Source: an uncultured Prevotellaceae bacterium (GTDB lineage: Bacteria > Bacteroidota > Bacteroidia > Bacteroidales > Bacteroidaceae). From it: DNA of 47,623 nt. The notes beneath the pieces are model-generated. The model did no database searches, had not been told where the DNA came from, and saw only the letters and a list, made by a program, of their open reading frames with translations. Each line of letters starts with the position of its first letter. The stretch's first letter is position 1. A program made the translations under genes and the position numbers. Positions 16,056-24,087 of this stretch are shown here, piece after piece. The stretch is taken from NCBI GenBank assembly GCA_947174945.1, contig CAMWKZ010000017.1:1-47623 (forward strand). Reading direction: 5' to 3'.

Positions 16056-16775
16056 ATGAAAGAGGTCAGGTTCTTCTATGCACCCGATGCTGCTAATAGT
16101 AATGAGTTGCCTGCGGAAGAGGTGATGCACGCCCTTCGTGTGCTTCGACAGAAGGCAGGTGATGAGATGATGCTCATGGACGGACAGGGTAATTACTATC
16201 GTGCCGAGGTGACATTGGCCCATACGCACCATTGTTGCTATGAGGTTAAAGAGGTCTTGCCCCAGCCACGTCAGTGGGAGGGCAGGGTACATCTGGCCAT
16301 TGCACCGACGAAGTTGATGGACCGCACGGAATGGCTGATAGAAAAAGCTGTGGAAATTGGGGTCGACGAAATCTCTTTTCTGAACTGCCAGTTCTCTGAA
16401 CGTAGGGTGGTTAAGTTACCGCGTATTGAGAAGATTGTGGTGTCTGCTGTCAAACAGAGTCACAAAGCATGGAAACCTCAGGTAAATGAGATGGTCGCAT
16501 TTACTCAGTTCGTAGCAGAGCCTCGACAGGAACGTAAGTATATTGCTCATTGCTACGAGGAGATTCCGCGTACCTACTTATATGATGAGCTGCGCAAACC
16601 TTCTGAGGTCAAGGATGCGGTGGTGTTGATTGGTCCTGAGGGCGACTTCTCTATTGATGAGGTGCGCAAGGCTATGGCAAATGGTTACCAATCTGTACAT
16701 CTAGGCAAAAGTCGTTTAAGGACGGAGACTGCAGGTCTGTCTGCCGTTATGATGATGCAATTAAGCAAGAGCTAA
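16056..16775 (+). CDS. rsmE: 16S rRNA (uracil1498-N3)-methyltransferase RsmE
   Basis: RsmE methylates N3 of U1498 near the decoding site of 16S rRNA. The 239-residue protein has the N-terminal PUA-like barrel (VMHALRVLRQKAGDEMMLMD) and the SPOUT domain with IAPTKLMDRTEWLIEKAVEI, the cofactor loop VVLIGPEGDFSIDEV (about residue 190) and the knot segment VHLGKSRLRTETAGLSAV, all family signatures, at normal length. It sits between the transporter and the DUF3256 gene on the plus strand with short gaps, so it is probably cotranscribed from the ileS promoter. Confidence 0.95.
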   Translation: MKEVRFFYAPDAANSNELPAEEVMHALRVLRQKAGDEMMLMDGQGNYYRAEVTLAHTHHCCYEVKEVLPQPRQWEGRVHLAIAPTKLMDRTEWLIEKAVEIGVDEISFLNCQFSERRVVKLPRIEKIVVSAVKQSHKAWKPQVNEMVAFTQFVAEPRQERKYIAHCYEEIPRTYLYDELRKPSEVKDAVVLIGPEGDFSIDEVRKAMANGYQSVHLGKSRLRTETAGLSAVMMMQLSKS

Positions 16776-16789
16776 CATAATAAATTGGA

Positions 16790-17356
16790 ATGATGAAAAG
16801 TATACTAATTATGATATTGCTCCTATTGTCACTTGGTTCGTCAGCTCAGACGGAAATGAGCCAAGTGCTGAAGCAGATGCCAGAGAGTATTGTTCCCTAT
16901 CTCTCGGAAAACAATCGATTAGACCTTATTGACTTTGTTGATTCTAATATGAAGGCCGAGGTGCATAATCTGTTCGATGGAAATACGGAATTAGTCAGAT
17001 TGACTCCTCAGTATGCTGCCTTTTCATTGAATGAGGCAGTTCGGATGGAAATACGGCTGTTAGATGTATTCGAACCAGTGGATAGTGCTAATCAACTTAT
17101 TTGCCTGGTAAGGACTTATGGTTCAGGCAATGTGCAGGATAGTCAGGTTGAGTTCTATTCCTTGAATTGGAGAAAACTTGATATAGCAACTTATATAAAG
17201 CTGCCAAATACTATGTTTACAGCCGTCCTTGATGAAAAGTCGTCCACTATAACTTTAACTATTGCAAGTCCACTTGACTACCCCGCCTCGGAAGAACAAA
17301 AAGCACCAGAGAAAGTGTTAACGAGTTTTGAGTGGAACGGTAAAATGTTTAAGTAA
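16790..17356 (+). CDS. DUF3256 family secreted protein
   Basis: A 188-residue protein with a signal peptide (MMKSILIMILLLLSLGSSAQ, likely cleaved at SAQ/T) and a mature domain containing LKQMPESIVPYLSENNRLDL, DFVDSNMKAEVHNLFDG and the C-terminal FEWNGKMFK. This fits DUF3256, a Bacteroidetes family of unknown role, probably periplasmic or on the outer surface. Two ATGs lie in tandem (16790 and 16793). It is the last gene of the ileS operon and its sequence is visibly AT-richer than ileS. A separate promoter begins 35 bp after its stop. Confidence 0.8.
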   Translation: MMKSILIMILLLLSLGSSAQTEMSQVLKQMPESIVPYLSENNRLDLIDFVDSNMKAEVHNLFDGNTELVRLTPQYAAFSLNEAVRMEIRLLDVFEPVDSANQLICLVRTYGSGNVQDSQVEFYSLNWRKLDIATYIKLPNTMFTAVLDEKSSTITLTIASPLDYPASEEQKAPEKVLTSFEWNGKMFK

Positions 17357-17390
17357 AGTTAATTGTCGTCTTCCTGTGAATACAATATTA

Positions 17391-17420
17391 TTGCATATTC
17401 AAATAATATAGCTAAATTTG
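17391..17420 (+). promoter_or_regulatory. Bacteroidetes-type promoter with no gene behind it
   Basis: TTG (17391-17393), 19-bp spacer, TAAATTTG (17413-17420). The spacing is perfect and both boxes fit, yet the only thing downstream before the terminator at 17461-17497 is about 35 nt of non-coding sequence. Confidence 0.6.
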
Positions 17421-17425
17421 CATCG

Positions 17426-17497
17426 TGTTTTTCATGGTATTAGATTATTAAGGTTAATTTAAAGATTGATTGTCGTGAGGATAATCAATCTTTTTAT
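17426..17497 (+). ncRNA. Candidate small RNA between DUF3256 and rpmA
   Basis: The promoter at 17391-17420 would start a transcript near 17426, and a strong intrinsic terminator ends it near 17497, giving about 72 nt. The only ATG inside opens a five-codon frame (MVLDY then stop). The 3' hairpin has a GTGAG loop. This is inferred only from promoter plus terminator; I do not recognise a known RNA family. Confidence 0.35.
17461..17497 (+). terminator. Intrinsic terminator (plus strand)
   Basis: AAAGATTGATT (17461-17471) and its exact complement AATCAATCTTT (17483-17493) form an 11-bp stem, extendable by three pairs, followed by TTATTAT. It can end both the ileS-DUF3256 operon and the candidate small RNA. 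Confidence 0.85.
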
Positions 17498-17512
17498 TAT
17501 GATTAGTAAAGA

Positions 17513-17543
17513 AGAAAGGGAGCCTCTGTGTGAGAGGACTCCC
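17513..17543 (-). terminator. Intrinsic terminator of rplU-rpmA (minus strand)
   Basis: GGGAGCCTCT (17518-17527) and AGAGG, one bulged A, CTCCC (17533-17543) form the stem around loop GTGTG. On the minus strand it is followed by TTTCTTCTTT. It lies 38 bp beyond the rpmA stop. Confidence 0.8.
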
Positions 17544-17581
17544 TTCTTTGTTTGTTTGGAATAAATTATTGTTTTGTTCTC

Positions 17582-17845
17582 TTAGGCCTTGGCTTCAGGA
17601 ATTACTGAAACATAGCTCTTGTCGCGCTTACCCTTGTGGAACTGGACTGTTCCGTCAACGAGAGCGTACAGAGTATCGTCCTTACCCATACCTACGTTCT
17701 CACCCGGATTGTGCTTAGAACCGCGCTGGCGAACGATGATGTTGCCTGCGATGACCTTCTGACCGCCAAAAATTTTCACGCCCAGTCGCTGAGCTGCTGA
17801 CTCACGGCCGTTCTTAGAACTACCTACACCTTTCTTATGTGCCAT
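17582..17845 (-). CDS. rpmA: 50S ribosomal protein L27
   Basis: L27 reaches toward the peptidyl transferase centre and helps place tRNA substrates. The 87-residue product begins [20 protein letters not shown] and continues with the family segments [20 protein letters not shown] and [14 protein letters not shown]. It has the directly exposed N terminus (no Firmicutes-type cleavable extension). It follows rplU by 18 bp, the usual order, and shares its promoter and terminator. Confidence 0.98.
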   Translation of the reverse strand: MAHKKGVGSSKNGRESAAQRLGVKIFGGQKVIAGNIIVRQRGSKHNPGENVGMGKDDTLYALVDGTVQFHKGKRDKSYVSVIPEAKA

Positions 17846-17863
17846 TTCTTGTTCCTCCTAATT

Positions 17864-18181
17864 TTAAGCGATTACTGATTTAACTTCTACTTGGGTGTAC
17901 TGCTGACGATGGCCATTGCGCTTGCGAGAGTCCTTACGACGCTTCATCTTGAACACAATAACTTTCTCACCCTTTACGAGCGGATTAACCACTTCGCATA
18001 CGACCTTTGCGCCACTTACGGTGGGAGCACCTACCTGTACTGAACCTTCTTTGTCGACAAGCAGTACCTTGTCGAATTCAACAGTTTTACCGGCTTCTAC
18101 GTCCTTCATGTGGTTTACGAAGAGCTTCTTGCCCTCTTCAACCTTAAACTGCTGACCGTTGATTTCTACAATTGCGTACAT
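17864..18181 (-). CDS. rplU: 50S ribosomal protein L21
   Basis: L21 binds 23S rRNA early in large-subunit assembly. The 105-residue product begins [20 protein letters not shown] and contains the family signature [20 protein letters not shown] near the C terminus. It forms a two-gene operon with rpmA. Its own promoter at 18271-18301 gives a leader of roughly 80 nt; no established L21 leader structure could be recognised in it. Confidence 0.98.
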   Translation of the reverse strand: MYAIVEINGQQFKVEEGKKLFVNHMKDVEAGKTVEFDKVLLVDKEGSVQVGAPTVSGAKVVCEVVNPLVKGEKVIVFKMKRRKDSRKRNGHRQQYTQVEVKSVIA

Positions 18182-18258
18182 TAGTTTATTAATTGTTTAA
18201 CGGGTTTTCTCTGCGTGGCGTGTTGCTTCGTGCAACAACTTCCTTGAGCCACCACAGA

Positions 18259-18351
18259 CTAAATCGGGCGCAAAGGTACGAATATTCCTCGAATCCACCA
18301 AATAATTGCGACAAAAAATAAAGCGATGACCCTCACAGGCAACCGCTTCAT
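18259..18351 (-). CDS. Possible 30-residue hydrophobic peptide (alternative to the small RNA)
   Basis: A short frame beginning ATG AAG CGG codes for a peptide starting MKRLPVRVIALFFVAIIWW and ending RGIFVPLRPI: a basic N terminus, a hydrophobic stretch long enough to reach most of the way across a membrane, then more arginine. A good promoter lies about 60 bp upstream at 18412-18441. Against it, the same bases form a hairpin with a T tract and contain the rplU promoter, so the frame may be accidental. I cannot decide from sequence alone. Confidence 0.25.
   Translation of the reverse strand: MKRLPVRVIALFFVAIIWWIRGIFVPLRPI
18271..18301 (-). promoter_or_regulatory. Promoter of rplU-rpmA
   Basis: On the minus strand TTG (18299-18301), 20-bp spacer, TACCTTTG (18271-18278). 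Both boxes match the Bacteroidetes consensus. Confidence 0.75.
18313..18348 (-). terminator. Terminator-like hairpin upstream of the rplU promoter
   Basis: Read on the minus strand, AAGCGGTTGCCT pairs with GGGTCATCGCTT (one mismatch, several G-U pairs) around a GTGA loop, followed by TATTTTTT. Spans 18321-18348 plus the T tract at 18313-18320. Confidence 0.6.
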
Positions 18352-18406
18352 ATCTTCAATAGGTATTAGTCCTTTTTTAAGGTAAAAAGATTGTTTTCAG
18401 GATAAC
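18313..18406 (-). ncRNA. Candidate small RNA upstream of rplU
   Basis: A full-consensus promoter at 18412-18441 points to a start near 18406, and a terminator-like hairpin with a T tract ends near 18313, giving about 94 nt. Inside is a short hairpin CCTT-AAAA-AAGG. The AAGCG near the 5' end could compete with the terminator's own AAGCG for the final CGCTT, which would give two alternative folds. The architecture (Bacteroidetes promoter, orphan RNA, terminator) recalls RNA motifs described in Bacteroidales, but I cannot assign a family. Confidence 0.35.
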
Positions 18407-18411
18407 GCTTG

Positions 18412-18441
18412 CAAAAGTACAATATTTTTTCCGTTTCTCAA
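18412..18441 (-). promoter_or_regulatory. Bacteroidetes-type promoter downstream of recQ
   Basis: On the minus strand TTG (18439-18441), 19-bp spacer, TACTTTTG (18412-18419). It lies between the recQ stop and rplU and does not belong to either gene in an obvious way, since rplU has its own promoter 140 bp further on. Confidence 0.65.
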
Positions 18442-18505
18442 AACTTTTTTAAAGGTTTTTTATCACAAATTTGTTGTGTTCCCACACAGGGTGCTCTTTT
18501 TTCCG

Positions 18506-20386
18506 TTACGCTAATGTTAGCTGACCGTCTTGCTGAAAGATGTACTCCTCTTGGATGAGATAGGTAAGAGCGGCATTGATGTCTTTTGAGGGGTAGGGCA
18601 GATGGATAAGCTCCGTAATGTGGTGGGTCTTGCGGTCGGAAAGGAGCGTAAGGATATGCTGCTTGACAGCCTTGCCGTTTTGTGGCTTTGATTGGCATAC
18701 GTCGCACTGGCCACAGTTCTTTGCAGTCTTTTCACCGAAGTAGGCTAAGAGCTGACGTGAACGACACTTGTCGTCGCTTTGGGCATAGTGGAGCATGGCA
18801 TAGATGCGCTGGCGGTACTGCTTCAGGCGGTCTTCATAGATGGTGGGTGGCAGACAGACGTGCTCTCGGTCCTCACGTCGCTGTACATAACGGATGTAAG
18901 GTACGTTGCGGCGGGGGATGAAGTGGAGCAAGCGCCGCTGGGAAAGGCTTTTCAATATGTCGTAGGTCTGAGGTTGTGTGAGGCCAGCCTGTTGTGCTAC
19001 GAAGCTCTCATCAATATAGGAATAGTCGGCAAATAGCCCACCGTAGTTGCGTAACAAGGCTATGATGATACGTTCTTCGTCGGGTGATACTTGGTTTAGG
19101 CGGTAAAGGTCTTCGCGACCGACCAGAAAGCGGACACGTGCCTGATTGTCGGCTTCCTCGTCGTATTCGATATAGCCTGCTCGTTTTAGCAGCAGGAGGG
19201 AGGAGTGTACACGAATGGGAAAGTGGCGGAACCGTTGGCAGAACTCGTCGATGTTGAACTCGCGAGTAATGCCGTAGCCGTCGCCCGTGGCAATTTGATA
19301 GTAATAGGCCAGATGCTCGTACACTTGCTTGATGTAATCCTTCTCGGGGAAGGTATCGCTGATGCGCTTCTCCAGCTTGGCGTGGTCACTTGAGTTGTAA
19401 AGCAGGATAGCCTTTGCTGGCAAACCGTCGCGCCCGGCACGCCCTGCTTCCTGAAAGTAGGCTTCCAGCGAGTCAGGGCAGTCGTAGTGGACAACCAACC
19501 GCACATCGGGCTTGTCAATACCCATGCCAAAGGCATTAGTCGCTACCATGATACGGATGCGGTCATGCTGCCAGTTGCGCTGACGTTCATCCTTTTGTGC
19601 GTGCTCAATGCCAGCGTGGTAGAAAGTAGCACTAAGGCCGGCATCTGATAAATGCTCCGCTATTTCGCGGGCGTGTCGGCGACTGCGCACGTAGACGATA
19701 GCCGCTCCATCATTGAGTTCGAAGAGATGGATGAGCTCGTTCAGTTTGTCAGCCGTCTTGCTGACGATATAGGTCAGGTTCTTCCGCTCAAACGACATAC
19801 GGAAGACCCGCTTTTGCTGGAAGTGCAGCCGGTCTTGTATGTCGTCCACGACGGCAGGCGTTGCTGTGGCCGTCAAGGCAAGCACAGGAACGTTTGGGTG
19901 AATCTGTCGGATGTTGGCGATTTCCAGATAGGGCGGACGGAAGTCGTAGCCCCATTGCGAGATACAATGCGCCTCGTCAACGGTTATGAACGAGACACGC
20001 ATGTGGCGCAGCTTGGTCTGGAAAAGCTCTGAAGACAACCGCTCGGGTGACACGTAAAGCAGTTTAATACCTCCAAAGATACCGTTTTCCAAGGTGCGCA
20101 GTATCTCGTCATGCTGCATACCGCTGTAGATGGCAGCGGCTCGTATGCCTAACTGGCGCAGGTGGTTTATCTGGTCCTTCATCAGGGCGATGAGTGGAGT
20201 AATGACGATGCAAACCCCCTCCATAGCCAGTGCTGGCACTTGAAAGGTAATCGACTTGCCGCCACCCGTAGGCATCAGCCCCAGCGTGTCGTGCCCACTG
20301 CCGATAGACTCAATGATGTCGTACTGAATGCCACGAAAGTCATCGTAGCCCCAGTATTGCTTTAAGATTTGCCTATAGTTGCTCAT
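18506..20386 (-). CDS. recQ: ATP-dependent DNA helicase RecQ
   Basis: A 3'-5' superfamily 2 helicase for recombination and fork repair. The 626-residue protein has Walker A MPTGGGKSITFQ (about residue 39-50), the DEAH box VDEAHCISQWGYDFRP (about 137), the motif VI segment QEAGRAGRDGLP (about 313) and a zinc-binding region with four cysteines ending CGQCDVC (about 540-562). It ends soon after a partial winged-helix region and has no clear HRDC domain, so it is the shorter RecQ form. Its first codons overlap the end of recJ by 14 bp, so the two are a recombination operon. Confidence 0.94.
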   Translation of the reverse strand: MSNYRQILKQYWGYDDFRGIQYDIIESIGSGHDTLGLMPTGGGKSITFQVPALAMEGVCIVITPLIALMKDQINHLRQLGIRAAAIYSGMQHDEILRTLENGIFGGIKLLYVSPERLSSELFQTKLRHMRVSFITVDEAHCISQWGYDFRPPYLEIANIRQIHPNVPVLALTATATPAVVDDIQDRLHFQQKRVFRMSFERKNLTYIVSKTADKLNELIHLFELNDGAAIVYVRSRRHAREIAEHLSDAGLSATFYHAGIEHAQKDERQRNWQHDRIRIMVATNAFGMGIDKPDVRLVVHYDCPDSLEAYFQEAGRAGRDGLPAKAILLYNSSDHAKLEKRISDTFPEKDYIKQVYEHLAYYYQIATGDGYGITREFNIDEFCQRFRHFPIRVHSSLLLLKRAGYIEYDEEADNQARVRFLVGREDLYRLNQVSPDEERIIIALLRNYGGLFADYSYIDESFVAQQAGLTQPQTYDILKSLSQRRLLHFIPRRNVPYIRYVQRREDREHVCLPPTIYEDRLKQYRQRIYAMLHYAQSDDKCRSRQLLAYFGEKTAKNCGQCDVCQSKPQNGKAVKQHILTLLSDRKTHHITELIHLPYPSKDINAALTYLIQEEYIFQQDGQLTLA

Positions 20387-22103
20387 CCTCAGAAGGGCGG
20401 ATGTCCTCTATCTGTAACTGAACCTCGCCGCGCTTGTAGGTATTCTCCTCAATGGTGTAGATAATGTCGAAGCTACGCTTACTCTTAATATAGCGGGCAG
20501 CAGCAGACTGGCCGAAGGCGATGCCGTTCATGACGACGGCTGACTTGGAGTCGACCAGTTCGAGCTTGATATGCTCCTGATGACGCCCCACAACCTTAGA
20601 CGTGCCGTAGTCGTAGACATTACGTGTCAGGAACAGTGGCTTCTCATTGCCAGGGCCATGTGGAGCCAGCCGTTTCAGTTCGTTAAGGAGCCGTTTCGAG
20701 ATGTCGTGGAAGTCGAGCTTCATATCAATGTCGAGCACTTGCTGCGTCTGTTCGGGCAAGATGTGGCTGTTGACGTACTCTTGGAAACGGCGGCGGAACT
20801 CGGGAATGTTCTCCTGCCGAAGGGTCAGGCCAACGGCATAAGTGTGACCGCCGAAGTTCTCCAGTAGGTCACGACACGACTTGACCGCATCGTAGATGTC
20901 AAAGCCTGCCACCGAGCGGGCAGAACCTGACGCAATACCGTCGATGATGGTTAATACGACAGTTGGTCGGTAATACAATTCCGTCAGTCGAGAGGCGACG
21001 ATGCCCACGACGCCTTTCTTCCAGCCCTCGTCGTAGAGCACGATACTCTGCATGTGCTGCTGGCTCTCCAGTCGGGCCACAATCTCGTTGGCCTCCTCAG
21101 TCATCTGCTTGTCCACGTCCTTGCGCTGCTCGTTATACTCGTTAATGCGAGTGGCTTCGGTCAGTGCCCTCTGCAAGTCACGCTCCACGAGCAACTCAAC
21201 AGCCTCCTTGCCGTTCTGCATACGTCCAGAAGCGTTGATGCGCGGCCCTATCTTGAACACGATGTCGCTCATGGTCAGCTCACGGTTGGTCAGTCCGCAA
21301 ATCTCGATAATGGCCTTTAGCCCCGTGCTGGGATTCTGGTTCAGCTGCTTCAGTCCGTGGAAAGCCAAGATGCGGTTCTCGCTCTCAACCGGCACGAGGT
21401 CTGCTGCTATGCTGACGGCACAGAAGTCAAGCAGGGGGATAAGCCGCGAGAAGGGGATGCCGTTGTTCTTGGCAAACGCCTGCATCAGCTTGAAGCCCAC
21501 GCCACAGCCACACAGGTGCTTAAAGGGATAAGAGGAGTCGCGCCGCTTGGGGTTGAGAATAGCCACGGCTGGCGGCAACTCATCGTCAGGTACGTGGTGG
21601 TCGCAGATAATAAAGTCAATGCCCCGCTGCTTGGCATAGGCAATCTCGTCAATCGCCTTGATACCGCAGTCGAGCACAATGATAAGTTTAACACCTGTCT
21701 CTGCCGCATAGTCGATTCCCTGTCGGCTGACCCCATAGCCCTCGCCCTCGCGATTGGGTATGTAGTAGTCGATGTTGGAATAGAACTGCTGCAAAAACTT
21801 GTAGACCAATGCTACCGCCGTACACCCGTCGACATCGTAGTCGCCATAGACCATGATGCGCTCCTTGCGCCCCATAGCGTCGTTCAGGCGGTCCACGGCC
21901 ATGTCCATGTCGTTCATCAGGAACGGGTCAATCAGTTCGCTAAGCATAGGGCGGAAAAACCGCTTGGCCGCGCTCTCCGTCTTTATGCCGCGCTGAATGA
22001 GCAGACTTGCCAAGATAGGGCTCATCCCTATTTTCTCGGCCAGCTCCTTAGCCGCCTGCTGCCTCTCTGGTGTCGGTGGTTCGTAATTCCATTTAAATTG
22101 CAT
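20373..22103 (-). CDS. recJ: Single-stranded-DNA-specific exonuclease RecJ
   Basis: A 5'-3' exonuclease on single-stranded DNA acting in recombination and repair, often with RecQ. The 576-residue protein carries the DHH family motifs VYGDYDVDGCTA (about residue 82), LIIVLDCGIKAIDE (about 140), ICDHHVPDDELPPA (about 164) and the DHHA1-type GGHTYAVGLTL (about 415), then a C-terminal OB-type domain. It is the upstream gene of the recJ-recQ operon. A -7 element lies 64 bp upstream, and a terminator-like hairpin separates it from the preceding operon. Confidence 0.95.
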   Translation of the reverse strand: MQFKWNYEPPTPERQQAAKELAEKIGMSPILASLLIQRGIKTESAAKRFFRPMLSELIDPFLMNDMDMAVDRLNDAMGRKERIMVYGDYDVDGCTAVALVYKFLQQFYSNIDYYIPNREGEGYGVSRQGIDYAAETGVKLIIVLDCGIKAIDEIAYAKQRGIDFIICDHHVPDDELPPAVAILNPKRRDSSYPFKHLCGCGVGFKLMQAFAKNNGIPFSRLIPLLDFCAVSIAADLVPVESENRILAFHGLKQLNQNPSTGLKAIIEICGLTNRELTMSDIVFKIGPRINASGRMQNGKEAVELLVERDLQRALTEATRINEYNEQRKDVDKQMTEEANEIVARLESQQHMQSIVLYDEGWKKGVVGIVASRLTELYYRPTVVLTIIDGIASGSARSVAGFDIYDAVKSCRDLLENFGGHTYAVGLTLRQENIPEFRRRFQEYVNSHILPEQTQQVLDIDMKLDFHDISKRLLNELKRLAPHGPGNEKPLFLTRNVYDYGTSKVVGRHQEHIKLELVDSKSAVVMNGIAFGQSAAARYIKSKRSFDIIYTIEENTYKRGEVQLQIEDIRPSEDEQL

Positions 22104-22166
22104 TTATGTTTGTTTTTATTTTCTTCTTCATCAGCGCATTGCCCCCATAGGGGCACAATACGCCTT

Positions 22167-22174
22167 CAAAGTTA
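22167..22174 (-). promoter_or_regulatory. -7 element of the recJ-recQ operon
   Basis: TAACTTTG on the minus strand fits TAnnTTTG. No TTG occurs at the right distance upstream. The leader would contain a small hairpin TGCCCC-CATA-GGGGCA at 22140-22155. Confidence 0.45.
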
Positions 22175-22186
22175 CGAAGAAAAAGC

Positions 22187-22236
22187 AGAAAAACGGAATA
22201 TACTGTCGCTTTTTTAACAGTTATATTCCGTTTTTA
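22187..22236 (-). terminator. Intrinsic terminator after the YhcH-like gene
   Basis: AAACGGAATATA (22191-22202) and TATATTCCGTTT (22222-22233) pair perfectly; CTGT and ACAG add four pairs inside with one bulge. On the minus strand it is followed by TTCTGC after a run of T. Because T tracts flank both sides it could work in both directions. It ends the pepP-C1-YhcH operon. Confidence 0.85.
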
Positions 22237-22260
22237 TCATTTATAATGGATTGAGCAAGG

Positions 22261-22854
22261 TCACTCCACGTAGTCCATTTTGACGACAATCACCCTGATG
22301 CCTTGGTCTTTCTTCTTGGTCTGCACCTTGGCGATATGCCAGTCAGAGGGGAAGAAAACGACGAACTGACCACTTTTGACGTTGAAGAAGTTAGTCTTCT
22401 CCTTGTCGTACTTGTATCGCATCACGTCCTTCTGCTCATTGTAGGGCACGCTGACGGTACTCGTTGCATGGTCAAGCAGGGCAAAACCCTCCGTTCCGCG
22501 AACCACCAGCTGGAAGTCGGCCTTCTTACGATGGCTCTCCGAGTTACGCTTCTCCAGCGGGCCGTTCTCCGAATCCTCCACGCTGGCCACCAGCGTAGAG
22601 TTGGGGATGGGGTGCTTGCCTTTGGGGATGGCTTGCAGGTCGGTGGCTTGCAACCACTGGAACAGCGCTTCCCACTGCTGCTGGTTCTTTTGGTACTGAT
22701 GGCGGAACTCCTCGGCATTCAGCGTCTTGTGAGGCTTCGCCTTGACAAATCCGTTGCGCCACTGGCCTTGTTTCAGCCACTGCTTTGCGTCCGTCTGTGC
22801 CGAGGTGGCTATGGCCATCAGGCACGCGGTCAGCAGGATTGACAGTCGTTTCAT
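22261..22854 (-). CDS. Secreted YhcH/YjgK/YiaL (DUF386) family protein
   Basis: A 197-residue protein with a signal peptide (MKRLSILLTACLMAIATSAQ) followed by a DUF386 cupin-like domain: DFQLVVRGTEGFALLD (about residue 112), then FVVFFPSDWHIAKVQ and IRVIVVKMDYVE near the C terminus, including the conserved FFP and His. Cytoplasmic relatives (YhcH, YiaL, EbgC) act on sugars, some as anomerases for sialic or related acids. Here the signal peptide points to the periplasm. It is 12 bp downstream of a secreted peptidase gene, the last gene of that operon. Confidence 0.82.
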   Translation of the reverse strand: MKRLSILLTACLMAIATSAQTDAKQWLKQGQWRNGFVKAKPHKTLNAEEFRHQYQKNQQQWEALFQWLQATDLQAIPKGKHPIPNSTLVASVEDSENGPLEKRNSESHRKKADFQLVVRGTEGFALLDHATSTVSVPYNEQKDVMRYKYDKEKTNFFNVKSGQFVVFFPSDWHIAKVQTKKKDQGIRVIVVKMDYVE

Positions 22855-22866
22855 GGTCAGCGGTCT

Positions 22867-24072
22867 TTACAGTCCCAGCTTCTTGCGGATGTTGGCAGGG
22901 ATAGCGTTCTTGTTAACGGTGTAGTCCATCGTGTTGGCAGCGATGAAGGTCTTGGTCATGTACCAGATACCCTTGTAGTCGCCCGTCTCGCCCCATGAGT
23001 TCTTCACCATGTAGTACTCCTTGCCGTTCTGGTCCTTGGCAATACCGAAGATGAGCATACCGTGGTCGTCGGTCAGTTCCCAGTTGTCGAAACGCTCCTG
23101 ACGCATCTGCTGGGTGGGTACAATCTCGGGGACGTTGCAGCCCAGCGAGTCGATGATGTCACGCTTCTTCGTGGCGGTCATCTTCAGCCAGCGAGCCATG
23201 TCGCTGCCCTGCAGGCTCTGGGTCTTCTTGTCGTCAACGGCATAGGCCAGTCCCTTGCGGGTAAATCCCGGCTCGCTGACATCGCCGCCCCATGCCACGG
23301 TGTAACCCTGCTCGATGGCGTTGTCAATAATCTGCATCATCTCGTCCATCGGTACGTTATAGCTGAGCGGGTTGCGCCAGTTGTCCTGCACCTCAACGGG
23401 GAAGGCGGTGTAGAAGGGGTGGTGAGTGTAAGAGGTAATGCTTACATAGTCGTTCCAGTCAAGTCCGAGGCTGGCGGCAAAGCTCTTCGGGGTGTACTTC
23501 TTGCCCTCGTAGGTGAACTCCTCGGGGCACTTGCCCAGATAGGCATCGAGGATGCCCTGCAAGCCGACCTTCCACTGCGACGACAGCTTCTTGCTGCTGC
23601 TCTTGGAAACAGCGTCAACGTAGGGGATGAGCACGCTAAAGAACTCGTTGAAGTTGTTCAGCGAATCGCCATAGAGCGAACCGGGGAACGGCATGGCCTC
23701 CTCGGGGCAGATGCCATAGTGCTGCAGCACGTAGTGAACGTCGTAGGCCGAGCCACCCTGTGCGAACTGGCAGTCGCCGTGCAGACGAACCACCTGTACG
23801 GCGCGGTCCATGTAGGTCTTGTTGGCTACAAACGACTCGCAGAGGTCGTAGGTCTTGCCCGACTTCTTCAAAATCTCAGCCTCAAAGTAGGACAGGGTAG
23901 AGTAGTCCCAGCACGTGCCTGAGCGGTTTTGGTCCTTGATAGAGGTGATGGGGTTCTCTTTAACTACCGTAAACACGGGTTTGTTCTGGTTCTTTGCAGG
24001 AGCCTTCTTCTTGGCAGCCTGTGCACCGACGGCTACCAGAGCCATGAGTGCCAAAGTGAAAATCTTTTTCAT
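22867..24072 (-). CDS. Secreted C1 papain-type cysteine peptidase (bleomycin hydrolase/PepC-like)
   Basis: A 401-residue cysteine peptidase with a signal peptide (MKKIFTLALMALVAVGAQAA). The catalytic residues are in place: the oxyanion Gln and nucleophile Cys in KDQNRSGTCWDYS (about residues 47-54), His in TDDHGMLIFG (about 339) and Asn in YMVKNSWGETGDYKG (about 357). Family members of this kind (PepC, bleomycin hydrolase) are aminopeptidases, usually hexamers; this one is likely periplasmic or exported. It lies 15 bp after the pepP-like gene, so two peptidases and the YhcH-like protein form one operon. Confidence 0.88.
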   Translation of the reverse strand: MKKIFTLALMALVAVGAQAAKKKAPAKNQNKPVFTVVKENPITSIKDQNRSGTCWDYSTLSYFEAEILKKSGKTYDLCESFVANKTYMDRAVQVVRLHGDCQFAQGGSAYDVHYVLQHYGICPEEAMPFPGSLYGDSLNNFNEFFSVLIPYVDAVSKSSSKKLSSQWKVGLQGILDAYLGKCPEEFTYEGKKYTPKSFAASLGLDWNDYVSITSYTHHPFYTAFPVEVQDNWRNPLSYNVPMDEMMQIIDNAIEQGYTVAWGGDVSEPGFTRKGLAYAVDDKKTQSLQGSDMARWLKMTATKKRDIIDSLGCNVPEIVPTQQMRQERFDNWELTDDHGMLIFGIAKDQNGKEYYMVKNSWGETGDYKGIWYMTKTFIAANTMDYTVNKNAIPANIRKKLGL

Positions 24073-24087
24073 TGTCTTTTTGTTATG

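Noticed and set aside
18182..18270. Ribosomal protein L21 leader motif
   Set aside because: No structure like the known L21 leader could be recognised in the roughly 80-nt leader of rplU.
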